NCBI GenBank assembly: GCA_023391155.1
Contig: JAEWBM010000198.1
Span: 1 to 14,924, forward strand
Direction of reading: 5' to 3'
Length of the DNA: 14,924 bases
DNA from: Acidobacteriota bacterium
GTDB taxonomy: Bacteria; Acidobacteriota; Blastocatellia; Pyrinomonadales; Pyrinomonadaceae
In this document: piece after piece, positions 5,958 through 14,887 of the stretch
Layout of the letters: each line of letters starts with the position of its first letter
How positions within the stretch are numbered: position 1 is the stretch's first letter
Position numbers and translations under genes: made by a program
Notes under the pieces: model-generated
Told to the model about the DNA's origin: nothing
Databases searched by the model: none
What the model saw: the letters and a program-made list of their open reading frames with translations, nothing else

Positions 5958-6951
5958 TGCGCGCCTGTGACTGGACGGCGGTGATGGCGACGGCGTTGAC
6001 GATGTCGTCGGCGGTGCAGCCGCGCGAGAGGTCGTTGCAGGGGCGGTCAAGGCCTTGGAGGATCGGTCCGATAGCTGTGCCGCCGGCGAGCCGCTCGGTT
6101 AGCTTGTAGGCGATGTTGCCCGAGTTTAGGTCGGGGAAAATGAGGACGTTCGCCTTGCCGCCTACGGCGGAGCCCGGCGCCTTGCTGTCGGCGACGGTGG
6201 GGACGATTGCGGCGTCGGCCTGAAGTTCGCCATCGACGATGAGATCGGGCATACGGGCCTTGACGGTTTTCGTCGCTTCGACGACCTTATCGATCGACTT
6301 GTGCTTGGCACTTCCTTTAGTTGAGAAGGAGAGCATTGCGACGCGCGGCTCGACATTTAGAAGCGCGCGGCACGAGGCTGCGGAGGCGATGGCGATCTCG
6401 GCGAGTTCGCTTGAGTCGGGCTCGATCACGACGCCGCAGTCTGCGTAGATCATCGACCCTTTTGCACCGAAGGCCTTATCGGGGACCGTCATTAAGAAAA
6501 AGGACGAGACTATGCGAAACCCCTTACGCACGCCGATGCAGCGGAGAGCGGCGGCGACCGTGTGGGCCGTTGTATTGGTCGCCCCGGCGACGGTCCCGTC
6601 GGCCTTGCCGGCACGGACGAGCATATTTCCAAAGTAGAGAGGGTCGCGGATGGCCTGTTCTGCCTCTTCGAGTTTGACGCCCTTTGAGCGGCGGATCTCG
6701 TGATAGAGCGAGGCGTAATTGCCGATGTCGGGGGACTTGAGGTGGTCGATGATCTCGACGCCGTTTAGATTTACACCCGCCTCGGCGGCGAGCACGCGGA
6801 CCTTTTCTTCGCTGCCGAGGACGGTGATGCGTGCGATGCGCCCGGCGGCACATTTTTCGGCAGCCTGAAGCGTTCGGAGGTCTTCGCCCTCCGGGAGAAT
6901 TATGTGCTGGGGGTCGGCGGCGGCACGTTGTCGGATCTGTTCGAGGATCAT
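5947..6951 (-). CDS. pta: Phosphate acetyltransferase (phosphotransacetylase)
   Basis: This 334-residue enzyme interconverts acetyl-CoA plus phosphate and acetyl phosphate plus CoA in the cytoplasm. It is the short, single-domain form of the PTA_PTB family. Visible features are the N-terminal IILPEGEDLRTLQAA (about 17-31), DPLYFGNMLVRAGKADG (103-119), GATNTTAHTVAAALR, the SSFFLM block near 149-154, and the C-terminal VFPDLN-like LIFPDLNSGNIAYKL (270-284). It lacks the DRTGG/CobQ-like N-terminal domain of the long enterobacterial Pta. The ATG at 6949-6951 gives the expected N-terminus; no Shine-Dalgarno is evident. No acetate kinase gene sits beside it here, so it appears to be a monocistronic gene in this window. 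It is divergent from the DUF1232 gene and convergent with the lipid operon. Confidence 0.95.
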   Translation of the reverse strand: MILEQIRQRAAADPQHIILPEGEDLRTLQAAEKCAAGRIARITVLGSEEKVRVLAAEAGVNLNGVEIIDHLKSPDIGNYASLYHEIRRSKGVKLEEAEQAIRDPLYFGNMLVRAGKADGTVAGATNTTAHTVAAALRCIGVRKGFRIVSSFFLMTVPDKAFGAKGSMIYADCGVVIEPDSSELAEIAIASAASCRALLNVEPRVAMLSFSTKGSAKHKSIDKVVEATKTVKARMPDLIVDGELQADAAIVPTVADSKAPGSAVGGKANVLIFPDLNSGNIAYKLTERLAGGTAIGPILQGLDRPCNDLSRGCTADDIVNAVAITAVQSQARKAE

Positions 6952-6959
6952 AAATCAGG

Positions 6960-7004
6960 CAAAAGTTTTCAGCGTCAGGCTCTGAATTTACCATACAACT
7001 TTTG
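6960..7004. repeat. Inverted repeat CAAAAGTT...AACTTTTG in the pta/DUF1232 divergent region
   Basis: Perfect 8-bp arms at 6960-6967 and 6997-7004 are separated by 29 bp, between the pta start and the next gene. The arms could be paired binding sites for a regulator of the divergent genes. The A+T-rich content makes chance plausible. Confidence 0.25.
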
Positions 7005-7014
7005 GGCAATAAAC

Positions 7015-7043
7015 TTGCACAAAGCGAACGTTGTTTCTAGACT
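7015..7043 (+). promoter_or_regulatory. Possible promoter of the DUF1232 gene
   Basis: TTGCAC (7015-7020) and TAGACT (7038-7043) have an ideal 17-nt spacer but only 3 of 6 and 4 of 6 consensus matches. A start near 7050 would give a leader of about 22 nt containing the GAGGAG Shine-Dalgarno. Confidence 0.27.
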
Positions 7044-7071
7044 TAGGGAAATATTCCGAGGAGCTTTGTTT

Positions 7072-7602
7072 ATGAACGAGACCGAGGGCAAGCCCCGTCG
7101 AGTTTCCCGCCGAGAGAGGCGCGACGTGCGGGGGCGGATGAGCAACTTTTTGATGTTCCTGCCGAACATGCTGACGCTGCTCGGCAGATTGCTGAAAGAT
7201 GCAAGAGTGCCGACGGCGGAAAAGGCGCTGTTTCTGGCGGCGATCGTTTATGTGATCTCGCCGATAGATCTGATCCCCGACATCTTCCCTTTTATCGGAC
7301 AGGTGGATGACGTCTATATGGTGGCGCTTACGCTGCTGCGGCTGATCAACCGCTCGAATGAAGATGTTGTGCGGGAACACTGGCAGGGCGGCGGCGACAT
7401 CGTCAGCCTGGCGGACAGTATTGCAAACATCGCTCCGATCCTTTTGCCGAAACGCGTGGCGCGAGTGCTGACCTCAAAGGTCGAAATGGCGCCGGCGGGC
7501 AAGGCACTCGGCAGCATCGGCAAAAACCAGCAACCGCTGGTGATAGAAACGCCGATGCCCGACCCGATCGAGATCGATTCGCGGTCAAAGATGACGAACT
7601 AA
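7072..7602 (+). CDS. DUF1232 (YkvA-like) membrane protein
   Basis: This 176-residue protein carries the DUF1232 core YVISPIDLIPDIFPFIGQVDD (about 60-80) followed by the helix YMVALTLLRLI. The SPIDLIPD...G..DD signature is typical of the family. Function is unknown; family members are small membrane-associated proteins. The N-terminal 25 residues are strongly basic (RRVSRRERRDVRGR), which fits a cytoplasmic, membrane-facing segment. The C-terminal 60 residues are Pro-rich and polar, with no further motif. The frame is open further upstream, but GAGGAG at 7058-7063, 8 nt before the ATG at 7072, and the start of normal family sequence set this start. It stands alone between pta (divergent) and the clpC-type gene, 140 bp downstream. 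Confidence 0.85.
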   Translation: MNETEGKPRRVSRRERRDVRGRMSNFLMFLPNMLTLLGRLLKDARVPTAEKALFLAAIVYVISPIDLIPDIFPFIGQVDDVYMVALTLLRLINRSNEDVVREHWQGGGDIVSLADSIANIAPILLPKRVARVLTSKVEMAPAGKALGSIGKNQQPLVIETPMPDPIEIDSRSKMTN

Positions 7603-7612
7603 ACGGGCACCG

Positions 7613-7642
7613 GTGCGAACATTCTGGATTTCGCCTTTGTTT
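7613..7642 (+). terminator. Weak terminator candidate after the DUF1232 gene
   Basis: GCGAA (7615-7619) pairs with TTCGC (7630-7634) around a 10-nt loop. G7613 can pair with C7635 past a bulged T, and TTTGTTT (7636-7642) follows. The short stem and interrupted T run make it marginal. A nearby perfect 10-bp palindrome, GCACCGGTGC (7607-7616), overlaps its left arm. Confidence 0.3.
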
Positions 7643-7742
7643 GCAAATATATAGAGGGTAGCTCGTTAATTCTTTGATCATCCGGTAAATGGCCGCGTCG
7701 ATCGCCGCTCTCCTCGCAGGCATCGTAAGGCGAAGCTCTATT

Positions 7743-10123
<2,381 letters not shown>

Positions 10124-10124
<1 letters not shown>

Positions 10125-10522
10125 TGAAACGGATATCTGTCGAGTCTCGGAGGCGGGAGGAGATGATCGACATCACGCGGGATGTTGGAGATATTGTCTC
10201 TGGGGCCGGCATGGAAGACGGGATCGTTGTCGCATTTACGCAGCACACGACGTGCGGGCTGACGATCAACGAGAACGCGGACCCCGATGTACAGAGCGAC
10301 ATGCTCGGGTTTCTGAACCGGCTGATACCGCAGCACGATCCTGACTTCAAGCACTTCGAACACAATTCGGACTCTCACATAAAATCTTCAATAACAGGCT
10401 CGAGCGTGACAGTCCCGGTCGAGGGCGGGAATCTGATCCTTGGCCGATGGCAGGGGATCTATCTGTGCGAATTCGACGGGCCGCGAGAGAGAAAGGTCGT
10501 CGTTAAGATAATAGAAGCTTAA
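10124..10522 (+). CDS. yjbQ: YjbQ / UPF0047 family protein
   Basis: This 132-residue protein belongs to the UPF0047 (YjbQ) family, sometimes annotated as a secondary thiamine-phosphate synthase because some members show weak activity of that kind; the physiological role is unsettled. Family signatures are FTQHTTCGLTINENADPDV (38-56), NSDSHIKSSITG (81-92, usually NADAHLKASLLG) and the ending LILGRWQGIYLCEFDGPRERKV (104-125). His41 and His85 are the likely ligand or catalytic residues. The length matches the family. Its ATG overlaps the clpC-type stop (TAATG), so it relies on translational coupling and has no Shine-Dalgarno of its own. No thiamine genes are nearby. Confidence 0.93.
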
Positions 10523-10530
10523 GCGATGAG

Positions 10531-10584
10531 CCGTTAAATCTCGTCAGTTCTTGACTTTAACGGTCGTCGGCTGAATTAACTGAC
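10531..10584. repeat. Two interleaved perfect inverted repeats (pseudoknot-capable)
   Basis: CCGTTAAA (10531-10538) is the reverse complement of TTTAACGG (10556-10563). GTCAGTT (10543-10549), inside that loop, is the reverse complement of AACTGAC (10578-10584), outside it. In RNA this is H-type pseudoknot topology with connectors of 4, 6 and 14 nt; in DNA the arms could be operator half-sites. The last arm overlaps the -35 box of the following promoter. It lies between yjbQ and the DUF1801 gene. No T tract follows, so it is not a standard terminator. Confidence 0.45.
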
Positions 10585-10608
10585 ACGCCTCGCGGATTAG
10601 GTTATATT
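10580..10608 (+). promoter_or_regulatory. Promoter of the DUF1801/YdeI gene, near-leaderless geometry
   Basis: CTGACA (10580-10585, 5 of 6) and TATATT (10603-10608, 5 of 6) are separated by exactly 17 nt, the best sigma-70-type promoter in the window. With the last base of the -10 at -7, +1 falls at 10615, one base before the ATG at 10616. The gene also has no Shine-Dalgarno, which is consistent with a leaderless mRNA. Confidence 0.6.
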
Positions 10609-10615
10609 ATTGGTC

Positions 10616-11221
10616 ATGCCGACGACCGATCCGAGAGTAGATGCCTACATCGAAAAGTCTGCCGACTTTGCTCAGCCGATACTTCAGCATATTCGAAAGA
10701 TAGTTCACAAGGCGTGTCCCGACGTCGTGGAGACGGTGAAGTGGGGGATGCCGCACTTTGATCACAAGGGGCCGATCTGCCACATGGCGGCCTTTAAGCA
10801 GCACTGCGCGTTCGGTTTTTGGAAGCAGCCCTTGTTGGAACAAGACGCGTTTCCGGCGGAGAAGACGGCGATGGGCGGGTTTGGACGGCTTACCTCGATA
10901 GATGACCTGCCGAAAGAGAAGGTGCTCGTTTCGCTGATACGCCAGGCGATGGAGCTTAACGAAAAGGGGATCACTTTACCGAAAAAACCGGCGAAGAAGG
11001 CAGCGGACCTTCCGGTTCCGGAAGCTCTCGCTGCCGGTCTAAAGAAAAATAAAAAGGCAGAGGCGGCCTTTGACGGCTTTCCGCCGGGGAAACGAAAGGA
11101 GTACATCGAGTGGATAAACGAGGCCAAGACGGACGCGACCCGTGATAAGAGGGTGGCTACGGCGGTGGAATGGATCAGTGAAGGCAAGGGGCGGAACTGG
11201 AAATACGAGAAGAAGAAATAG
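10616..11221 (+). CDS. DUF1801 / YdeI (OmpD-associated) family protein
   Basis: This 201-residue soluble protein has two parts. Residues about 16-115 match DUF1801, with the core VVETVKWGMPHFDHKGPICHMAAFKQHCAFGFW. Residues about 137-198 match the YdeI/OmdA-type C-terminal domain, LAAGLKKNKKAEAAFDGFPPGKRKEYIEWINEAK followed by KR...A..WI..GKGRNW. YdeI proteins have been linked to bacteriocin or stress protection by name, but the molecular role is unknown. The two are joined by a Lys/Ala-rich linker. The frame permits a TTG start 6 nt upstream; the ATG at 10616 is preferred. It appears to start its own transcript from the promoter at 10580-10608. The VOC gene follows 33 nt after the stop. Confidence 0.88.
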   Translation: MPTTDPRVDAYIEKSADFAQPILQHIRKIVHKACPDVVETVKWGMPHFDHKGPICHMAAFKQHCAFGFWKQPLLEQDAFPAEKTAMGGFGRLTSIDDLPKEKVLVSLIRQAMELNEKGITLPKKPAKKAADLPVPEALAAGLKKNKKAEAAFDGFPPGKRKEYIEWINEAKTDATRDKRVATAVEWISEGKGRNWKYEKKK

Positions 11222-11254
11222 CCGGGGCGAGCGCTTCCCGGCCGAGGAGGCAGA

Positions 11255-11686
11255 ATGACGGGAGTAATGCCATACATCACGTTTCAGGGCAATTGCGAAG
11301 AAGCCCTAAACTTTTACAAGGAATGCTTGGGCGGCGAGATACTTTATATGGGCCGCTATGGCGGGTCGCCGATGGAGGGCCAGGCGCCGGATGACAAGGT
11401 AATGCATGCCACGCTGAAGGTGGGTGACACCCACATAATGGCGGCGGACAATATGTCGCCGGACCCGTTTGCGGTGGGCGGGAATATTGCTCTGTCGGTC
11501 GGGACCGATGACCCGGATGACGCGGAGCGGATGTTCAAAACGCTCGCCGAGGGCGGACGAGTGACAATGCCGATCGCGGAAACATTTTGGGCGGAGCGAT
11601 TCGGGATGCTGACGGATAAATTCGGAATCGACTGGATGGTGAATTGCGAGAAACCGGCGGACGAAAAGGAACGGGCGGCTGTCTAG
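11255..11686 (+). CDS. VOC-family protein (PhnB/YjdN-like, glyoxalase fold)
   Basis: This 143-residue protein starts VMPYITFQGNCEEALNFYKECLGGE, the usual opening of the PhnB-like branch of the vicinal-oxygen-chelate superfamily (often listed as 3-demethylubiquinone methyltransferase-like). It continues with HATLKVGDTHIMAADN (about 49-64), NIALSVGTDDPDDAERMFKTL and the ending WAERFGMLTDKFGIDWMVN (about 108-126). The single-domain protein probably works as a dimer. Substrate and chemistry are not predictable; several of this group have lost the metal site. The start is set by GAGGAGG (11244-11250), 4 nt before the ATG. It lies 33 nt after the DUF1801/YdeI gene, and the two probably share a transcript; small stress or antibiotic-response clusters often pair such families. 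Confidence 0.92.
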   Translation: MTGVMPYITFQGNCEEALNFYKECLGGEILYMGRYGGSPMEGQAPDDKVMHATLKVGDTHIMAADNMSPDPFAVGGNIALSVGTDDPDDAERMFKTLAEGGRVTMPIAETFWAERFGMLTDKFGIDWMVNCEKPADEKERAAV

Positions 11687-11690
11687 AATT

Positions 11691-12242
11691 ATGAACCTCG
11701 CTGAACGCCTTTCTTGGAGCCGAGTCGTAACTGTTCCGCTTCTGGGCATAGTTCTCGTCCTCTGCCTTTTGACCAATATATCGTGTAACAAGCACTTAAC
11801 CGATGAGCAAATTGCGGATAGATTTCGGGACAACCGTGAAGATCTTGAAGAATTAGTACGGATGGCTGGCGAGGACGGAGTACAGGATGTTTACTTTGAC
11901 CTTGTTTACCTAAAGGGGCGACATAGGTGGCGGCCCGGGGAACCCGGATTTACGCAGGAAAAGCACGAGGCATACAAAGAACTTTTTAAACGAACCGGCA
12001 CGGTCCGCCTGACACAAGATCAAAATGGAGTTGAAATTTGCTGCGTATCTGTCGTTGTATCAGATATCGACGGAGTGGAATCTTATGTTAGCTCCAAGAG
12101 TTTTTACTTTGGGACGTGGGAGGGTGGCGCGGAATTGAGCCCTCCTGAAACCGCCCGATCAAACCGTAGAGCTTCCATGGATCAGAATGGAGCCCGGAAG
12201 TGGTACATTCGGACTGACCACGGGATTAGCAAGCCAGAATAG
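11691..12242 (+). CDS. Unrecognised protein with N-terminal membrane anchor or lipoprotein signal
   Basis: I do not recognise this 183-residue protein. After a basic start (MNLAERLSWSRVV) there is one hydrophobic segment, about residues 12-31, ending LLTNISC with Cys32. The Asn at -3 breaks the normal lipobox, so either a lipoprotein or a single-pass anchor is possible. The exported part is acidic and helical at first (LTDEQIADRFRDNREDLEELVRMAGE) and then beta-rich with polar loops. A Cys-Cys pair lies near residue 115, and the C-terminus is basic. It starts 4 nt after the VOC stop with no Shine-Dalgarno. Its codons (many CTT, GTA, TTA, CGA, AGA, ATA, GGA) differ from the G-ending codons of all neighbours, which suggests a recent arrival or a lineage-specific gene. 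Confidence 0.7.
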   Translation: MNLAERLSWSRVVTVPLLGIVLVLCLLTNISCNKHLTDEQIADRFRDNREDLEELVRMAGEDGVQDVYFDLVYLKGRHRWRPGEPGFTQEKHEAYKELFKRTGTVRLTQDQNGVEICCVSVVVSDIDGVESYVSSKSFYFGTWEGGAELSPPETARSNRRASMDQNGARKWYIRTDHGISKPE

Positions 12243-12278
12243 TAAGACCGTGGGCTGAGTATTTTTTTCAGACTGTTT

Positions 12279-12293
12279 AAAGATCAGATCTTT
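12279..12293. promoter_or_regulatory. 15-bp palindrome AAAGATC-A-GATCTTT before the DUF853 gene
   Basis: Perfect 7-bp arms surround one central base and end 6 bp before the ATG at 12300. The site lies where a Shine-Dalgarno would be expected, and none is visible. It could be a regulator site or a small hairpin (6-bp stem, CAG loop) that affects ribosome access. Confidence 0.35.
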
Positions 12294-12299
12294 GTATTT

Positions 12300-13799
12300 A
12301 TGACCGAACCAATCCTCATTGCCCGGCGCGACGACCGGGATTTTAATTTGCTCCTTGAGATGGCGAACCGCCACGGTGTGATCACCGGCGCGACCGGGAC
12401 AGGAAAGACCGTAACGCTACAGAAACTGGCGGAGGGCTTTAGCCAACGCGGCGTGCCGGTCTTCATGGCCGATATAAAGGGCGATCTGACGGGCGTAAGC
12501 CAAGCCGGGGGGACGCACCCGAAGATCGTGGAGCGGCTGGAAATGCTGGGCATTACGGGCCTCTCATTTGAGGGAAGCCCGGTTACGCTGTGGGATGTTT
12601 TCGGCAAGCAGGGGCACCCGTTGAGGGCGACGGTTTCGGAGATGGGTCCGCTATTGCTAGCGCGGATACTGCAGTTGAACGAAACGCAAGAGGGTATACT
12701 GACGCTCGCGTTCAAGGTTGCGGACGATCATGGCCTGCTGCTGATCGACCTCAAGGACCTGCAGCAGCTGCTCGTGTTCGTCGGCGAGAATGCAGCCGAG
12801 TTCACGACAAAGTACGGGAACATATCGAAGGCGTCGATCGGTGCGATACAGCGCGGGCTGCTGCAGTTGGAGCAGCAGGGGGCAGAGCAGTTCTTTGGCG
12901 AGCCGGCGGTAAGGCTGGAGGATTTTATACAAACGCTTGGCGGCCGCGGTGTGTTGAACATTTTGGCGGCGGATGAGCTGGTAAATTCACCAAAGCTGTA
13001 CTCGACGTTCCTGTTGTGGCTGCTGTCGGAGCTGTTTGAGATGCTGCCGGAAGCGGGGGACCTTGAGAAGCCAAAGGTCGTGTTCTTTTTCGACGAGGCT
13101 CATTTGCTGTTTGACGACGCGCCGCGGGCGTTGGTGGAAAAGATCGAGCAGGTGGTGCGGCTGATACGTTCAAAGGGCGTCGGTGTTTATTTCGTGACCC
13201 AGAGCCCGGCGGATATTCCGGACAAGGTGCTTGCGCAGTTGGGTAATCGCATTCAGCATGCGCTGCGGGCCTATACGCCCAAAGAGCAAGAGGCGGTTAA
13301 GGTCGCGGCAAAGAGCTTTCGCGAGAATCCGGAGGTCGATACGGTAAAGGCGATCACGGAGTTGGGGGTGGGCGAGGCGCTGGTCTCGCTGCTCGACCCG
13401 AAGGGTGCGCCGACGATCGTCGATCGCGCGTATGTCGTGCCGCCTGTCAGCCAGATCGGTCCGATCACTCCCGAGCAGCGGACTCAGCTCGTGACCGGGT
13501 CGATAGTGGCCGGGATCTATGACACCCCACTCGATCGGGAATCGGCATTTGAAGTGTTGTCGGCGCGGGCGGAGCAAAAAATGCAGGAAGAGGCCGAGGC
13601 AAAAGCGGCTGCCGATGCCGAAAAGGAAGCCGAGAAACAGGCGAAGGCTGAGAAGGCGTCAAGACGCGATTCGCCGATGGACGCTTTTATCAAGAGCGCG
13701 GCACGTTCGGCGGGGACCGCGATCGCCGGAAGGATCACCCGCGGTATTCTGGGCGGGATATTTGGAAGCTCGTCAAAGAAGAAGACCGGTTGGTTTTGA
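12300..13799 (+). CDS. HerA-like DUF853 (YjgR-type) ATPase
   Basis: This 499-residue P-loop ATPase belongs to the DUF853 family, related to the HerA/FtsK DNA-translocase group. Walker A is GATGTGKT (30-37) within NRHGVITGATGTGKTVTLQ; Walker B is VVFFFDEAH (260-268). The block FVTQSPADIPDKVLAQLGNRIQ (about 299-320) holds the sensor/arginine region conserved in the family. DIKGDLTGVS (58-67) is also diagnostic. After about residue 425 there is a highly charged Ala/Glu/Lys helix, likely coiled coil, and then a Gly-rich tail ending KKKTGWF. Family members form hexamers and are called helicases, but the cellular role is not established. No NurA nuclease lies beside it. The start has no Shine-Dalgarno; it agrees with the family N-terminus. 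It follows the orphan gene by 57 bp. Confidence 0.93.
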   Translation: MTEPILIARRDDRDFNLLLEMANRHGVITGATGTGKTVTLQKLAEGFSQRGVPVFMADIKGDLTGVSQAGGTHPKIVERLEMLGITGLSFEGSPVTLWDVFGKQGHPLRATVSEMGPLLLARILQLNETQEGILTLAFKVADDHGLLLIDLKDLQQLLVFVGENAAEFTTKYGNISKASIGAIQRGLLQLEQQGAEQFFGEPAVRLEDFIQTLGGRGVLNILAADELVNSPKLYSTFLLWLLSELFEMLPEAGDLEKPKVVFFFDEAHLLFDDAPRALVEKIEQVVRLIRSKGVGVYFVTQSPADIPDKVLAQLGNRIQHALRAYTPKEQEAVKVAAKSFRENPEVDTVKAITELGVGEALVSLLDPKGAPTIVDRAYVVPPVSQIGPITPEQRTQLVTGSIVAGIYDTPLDRESAFEVLSARAEQKMQEEAEAKAAADAEKEAEKQAKAEKASRRDSPMDAFIKSAARSAGTAIAGRITRGILGGIFGSSSKKKTGWF

Positions 13800-13825
13800 A
13801 GGGGTTCGCGAAAGGAGGATGAAAG

Positions 13826-14884
13826 ATGTCACCTGCAAGGACGCTTTTGGTTGGGACGGCAAAGGGCCTGTTCATTTTGAAGGACGGCGACGGCGGTTGG
13901 CAAATGGACGGGCCGCACTTTTCGGGGCGGTCGGTGTATGCGGCGATGCTCGATAGGCGGGCCGGGCGGGAGCGGATCTGGGCGGCCCCGACGAGCTGGC
14001 ATTTCGGGGCTGAGCTGGTTTTCAGCGATGACGGCGGCAAGACGTGGGACATGCCGGAGGAAATGCGGATCAAATTTCCTGAAGACACGGAAAAGTCGCT
14101 CGAGAACATATGGCAGATCGCGGCGGGGACGGAGGACGACACGATCTACATCGGGACAGCGCCGGCCGCGATCTTTGAATCGCACGACAATGGCGGTACG
14201 TGGGAGCTGAATCGCGGGCTGTGGGACCACCCGCACCGGCCTGAATGGCAGCCCGGATTCGGCGGGTTGGCGGTCCACACCATCGTGACGGATGCGGACG
14301 ATGCCGAATCGCTCAAGATCGCGATATCGACGGGCGGCGTTTATCAGTCGTCGGACAAGGGCAAGAGCTGGAACGTGACCAACAAGGGTGTGAGCGCCTA
14401 TTTTATGCCGGAGAATTATCCGGAATTCGGGCAGTGTGTGCATAAGATCGCGCGGCATCCGCAGAAGAAAGACACATTCTTTTTGCAGAATCACCACGGC
14501 GTTTACCGCAGCCGCGACGGAGCGGTGACGTGGGAGGAGATCGAGAACGGGCTGCCGTCGAATTTTGGTTTTCCGGTGACGGTCACCGAAAGCGGTAGCG
14601 TTTTTATAATACCGCTGAAGGCCGACGCAGAGAGATACACCTGTGAGGGCAAGCTGAGGGTCTACCGCAGCGATGACGAGGGCGACACGTGGCAGGCGAT
14701 GACGAAGGGGCTGCCGCAGGAGAACGCGTATGAGGTGATACTGCGGGATGCCATGTGCTCGACGGGGAACGAGGTTTACTTCGGGACGAAGAACGGAAAG
14801 CTTTTTGGATCGAGGGACAACGGCGATTCGTGGGAGATGATCCAGGGCTCGCTGCCGGAGATAAACTGCGTTAAGGCTTTTTGA
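13826..14884 (+). CDS. Asp-box (BNR) beta-propeller protein, sialidase/sortilin-like fold
   Basis: This 352-residue protein has six Asp-box motifs of the S-x-D-x-G-x-x-W type: SDDGGKTW (67), SHDNGGTW (119), SSDKGKSW (175), SRDGAVTW (229), SDDEGDTW (282) and SRDNGDSW (329). Their spacing (about 46-56 residues) fits one blade each of a six-bladed propeller, and the opening TLLVGTAKGLFIL is the first strand. There is no signal peptide, so it is probably cytoplasmic. Databases often call these exo-alpha-sialidase or glycosyl hydrolase, but I see no sialidase Arg triad or RIP motif, so I would not assign that activity. AAAGGAGG at 13811-13818, 7 nt before the ATG, sets the start and is the strongest Shine-Dalgarno in the window. 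The next gene begins 3 nt after its stop. Confidence 0.88.
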   Translation: MSPARTLLVGTAKGLFILKDGDGGWQMDGPHFSGRSVYAAMLDRRAGRERIWAAPTSWHFGAELVFSDDGGKTWDMPEEMRIKFPEDTEKSLENIWQIAAGTEDDTIYIGTAPAAIFESHDNGGTWELNRGLWDHPHRPEWQPGFGGLAVHTIVTDADDAESLKIAISTGGVYQSSDKGKSWNVTNKGVSAYFMPENYPEFGQCVHKIARHPQKKDTFFLQNHHGVYRSRDGAVTWEEIENGLPSNFGFPVTVTESGSVFIIPLKADAERYTCEGKLRVYRSDDEGDTWQAMTKGLPQENAYEVILRDAMCSTGNEVYFGTKNGKLFGSRDNGDSWEMIQGSLPEINCVKAF

Positions 14885-14887
14885 CCG

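Noticed and set aside
6904..7071. Upstream extension of the DUF1232 frame
   Set aside because: It overlaps the start of pta on the other strand and the intergenic region; GAGGAG before 7072 marks the start.
7607..7616. GCACCGGTGC palindrome as an operator
   Set aside because: Ten bases, no partner copy elsewhere that I noticed, and it overlaps a weak terminator stem.
7648..7655. TATATA/TATAGA as a -10 box for the ClpC-type gene
   Set aside because: The best -35 at proper spacing (TGGATT) matches only 3 of 6.
12255..12271. T7 run with CTGA/TCAG arms after the orphan gene, as a terminator
   Set aside because: The T run lies in the loop rather than after a stem, and the best stem ahead of it (AGCC/GGCT) is 4 bp with a long loop.
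13590..13680. Ala/Glu/Lys repetitive codons in the DUF853 gene as a DNA repeat
   Set aside because: The nucleotide units do not repeat exactly; this is a charged coiled-coil tail.
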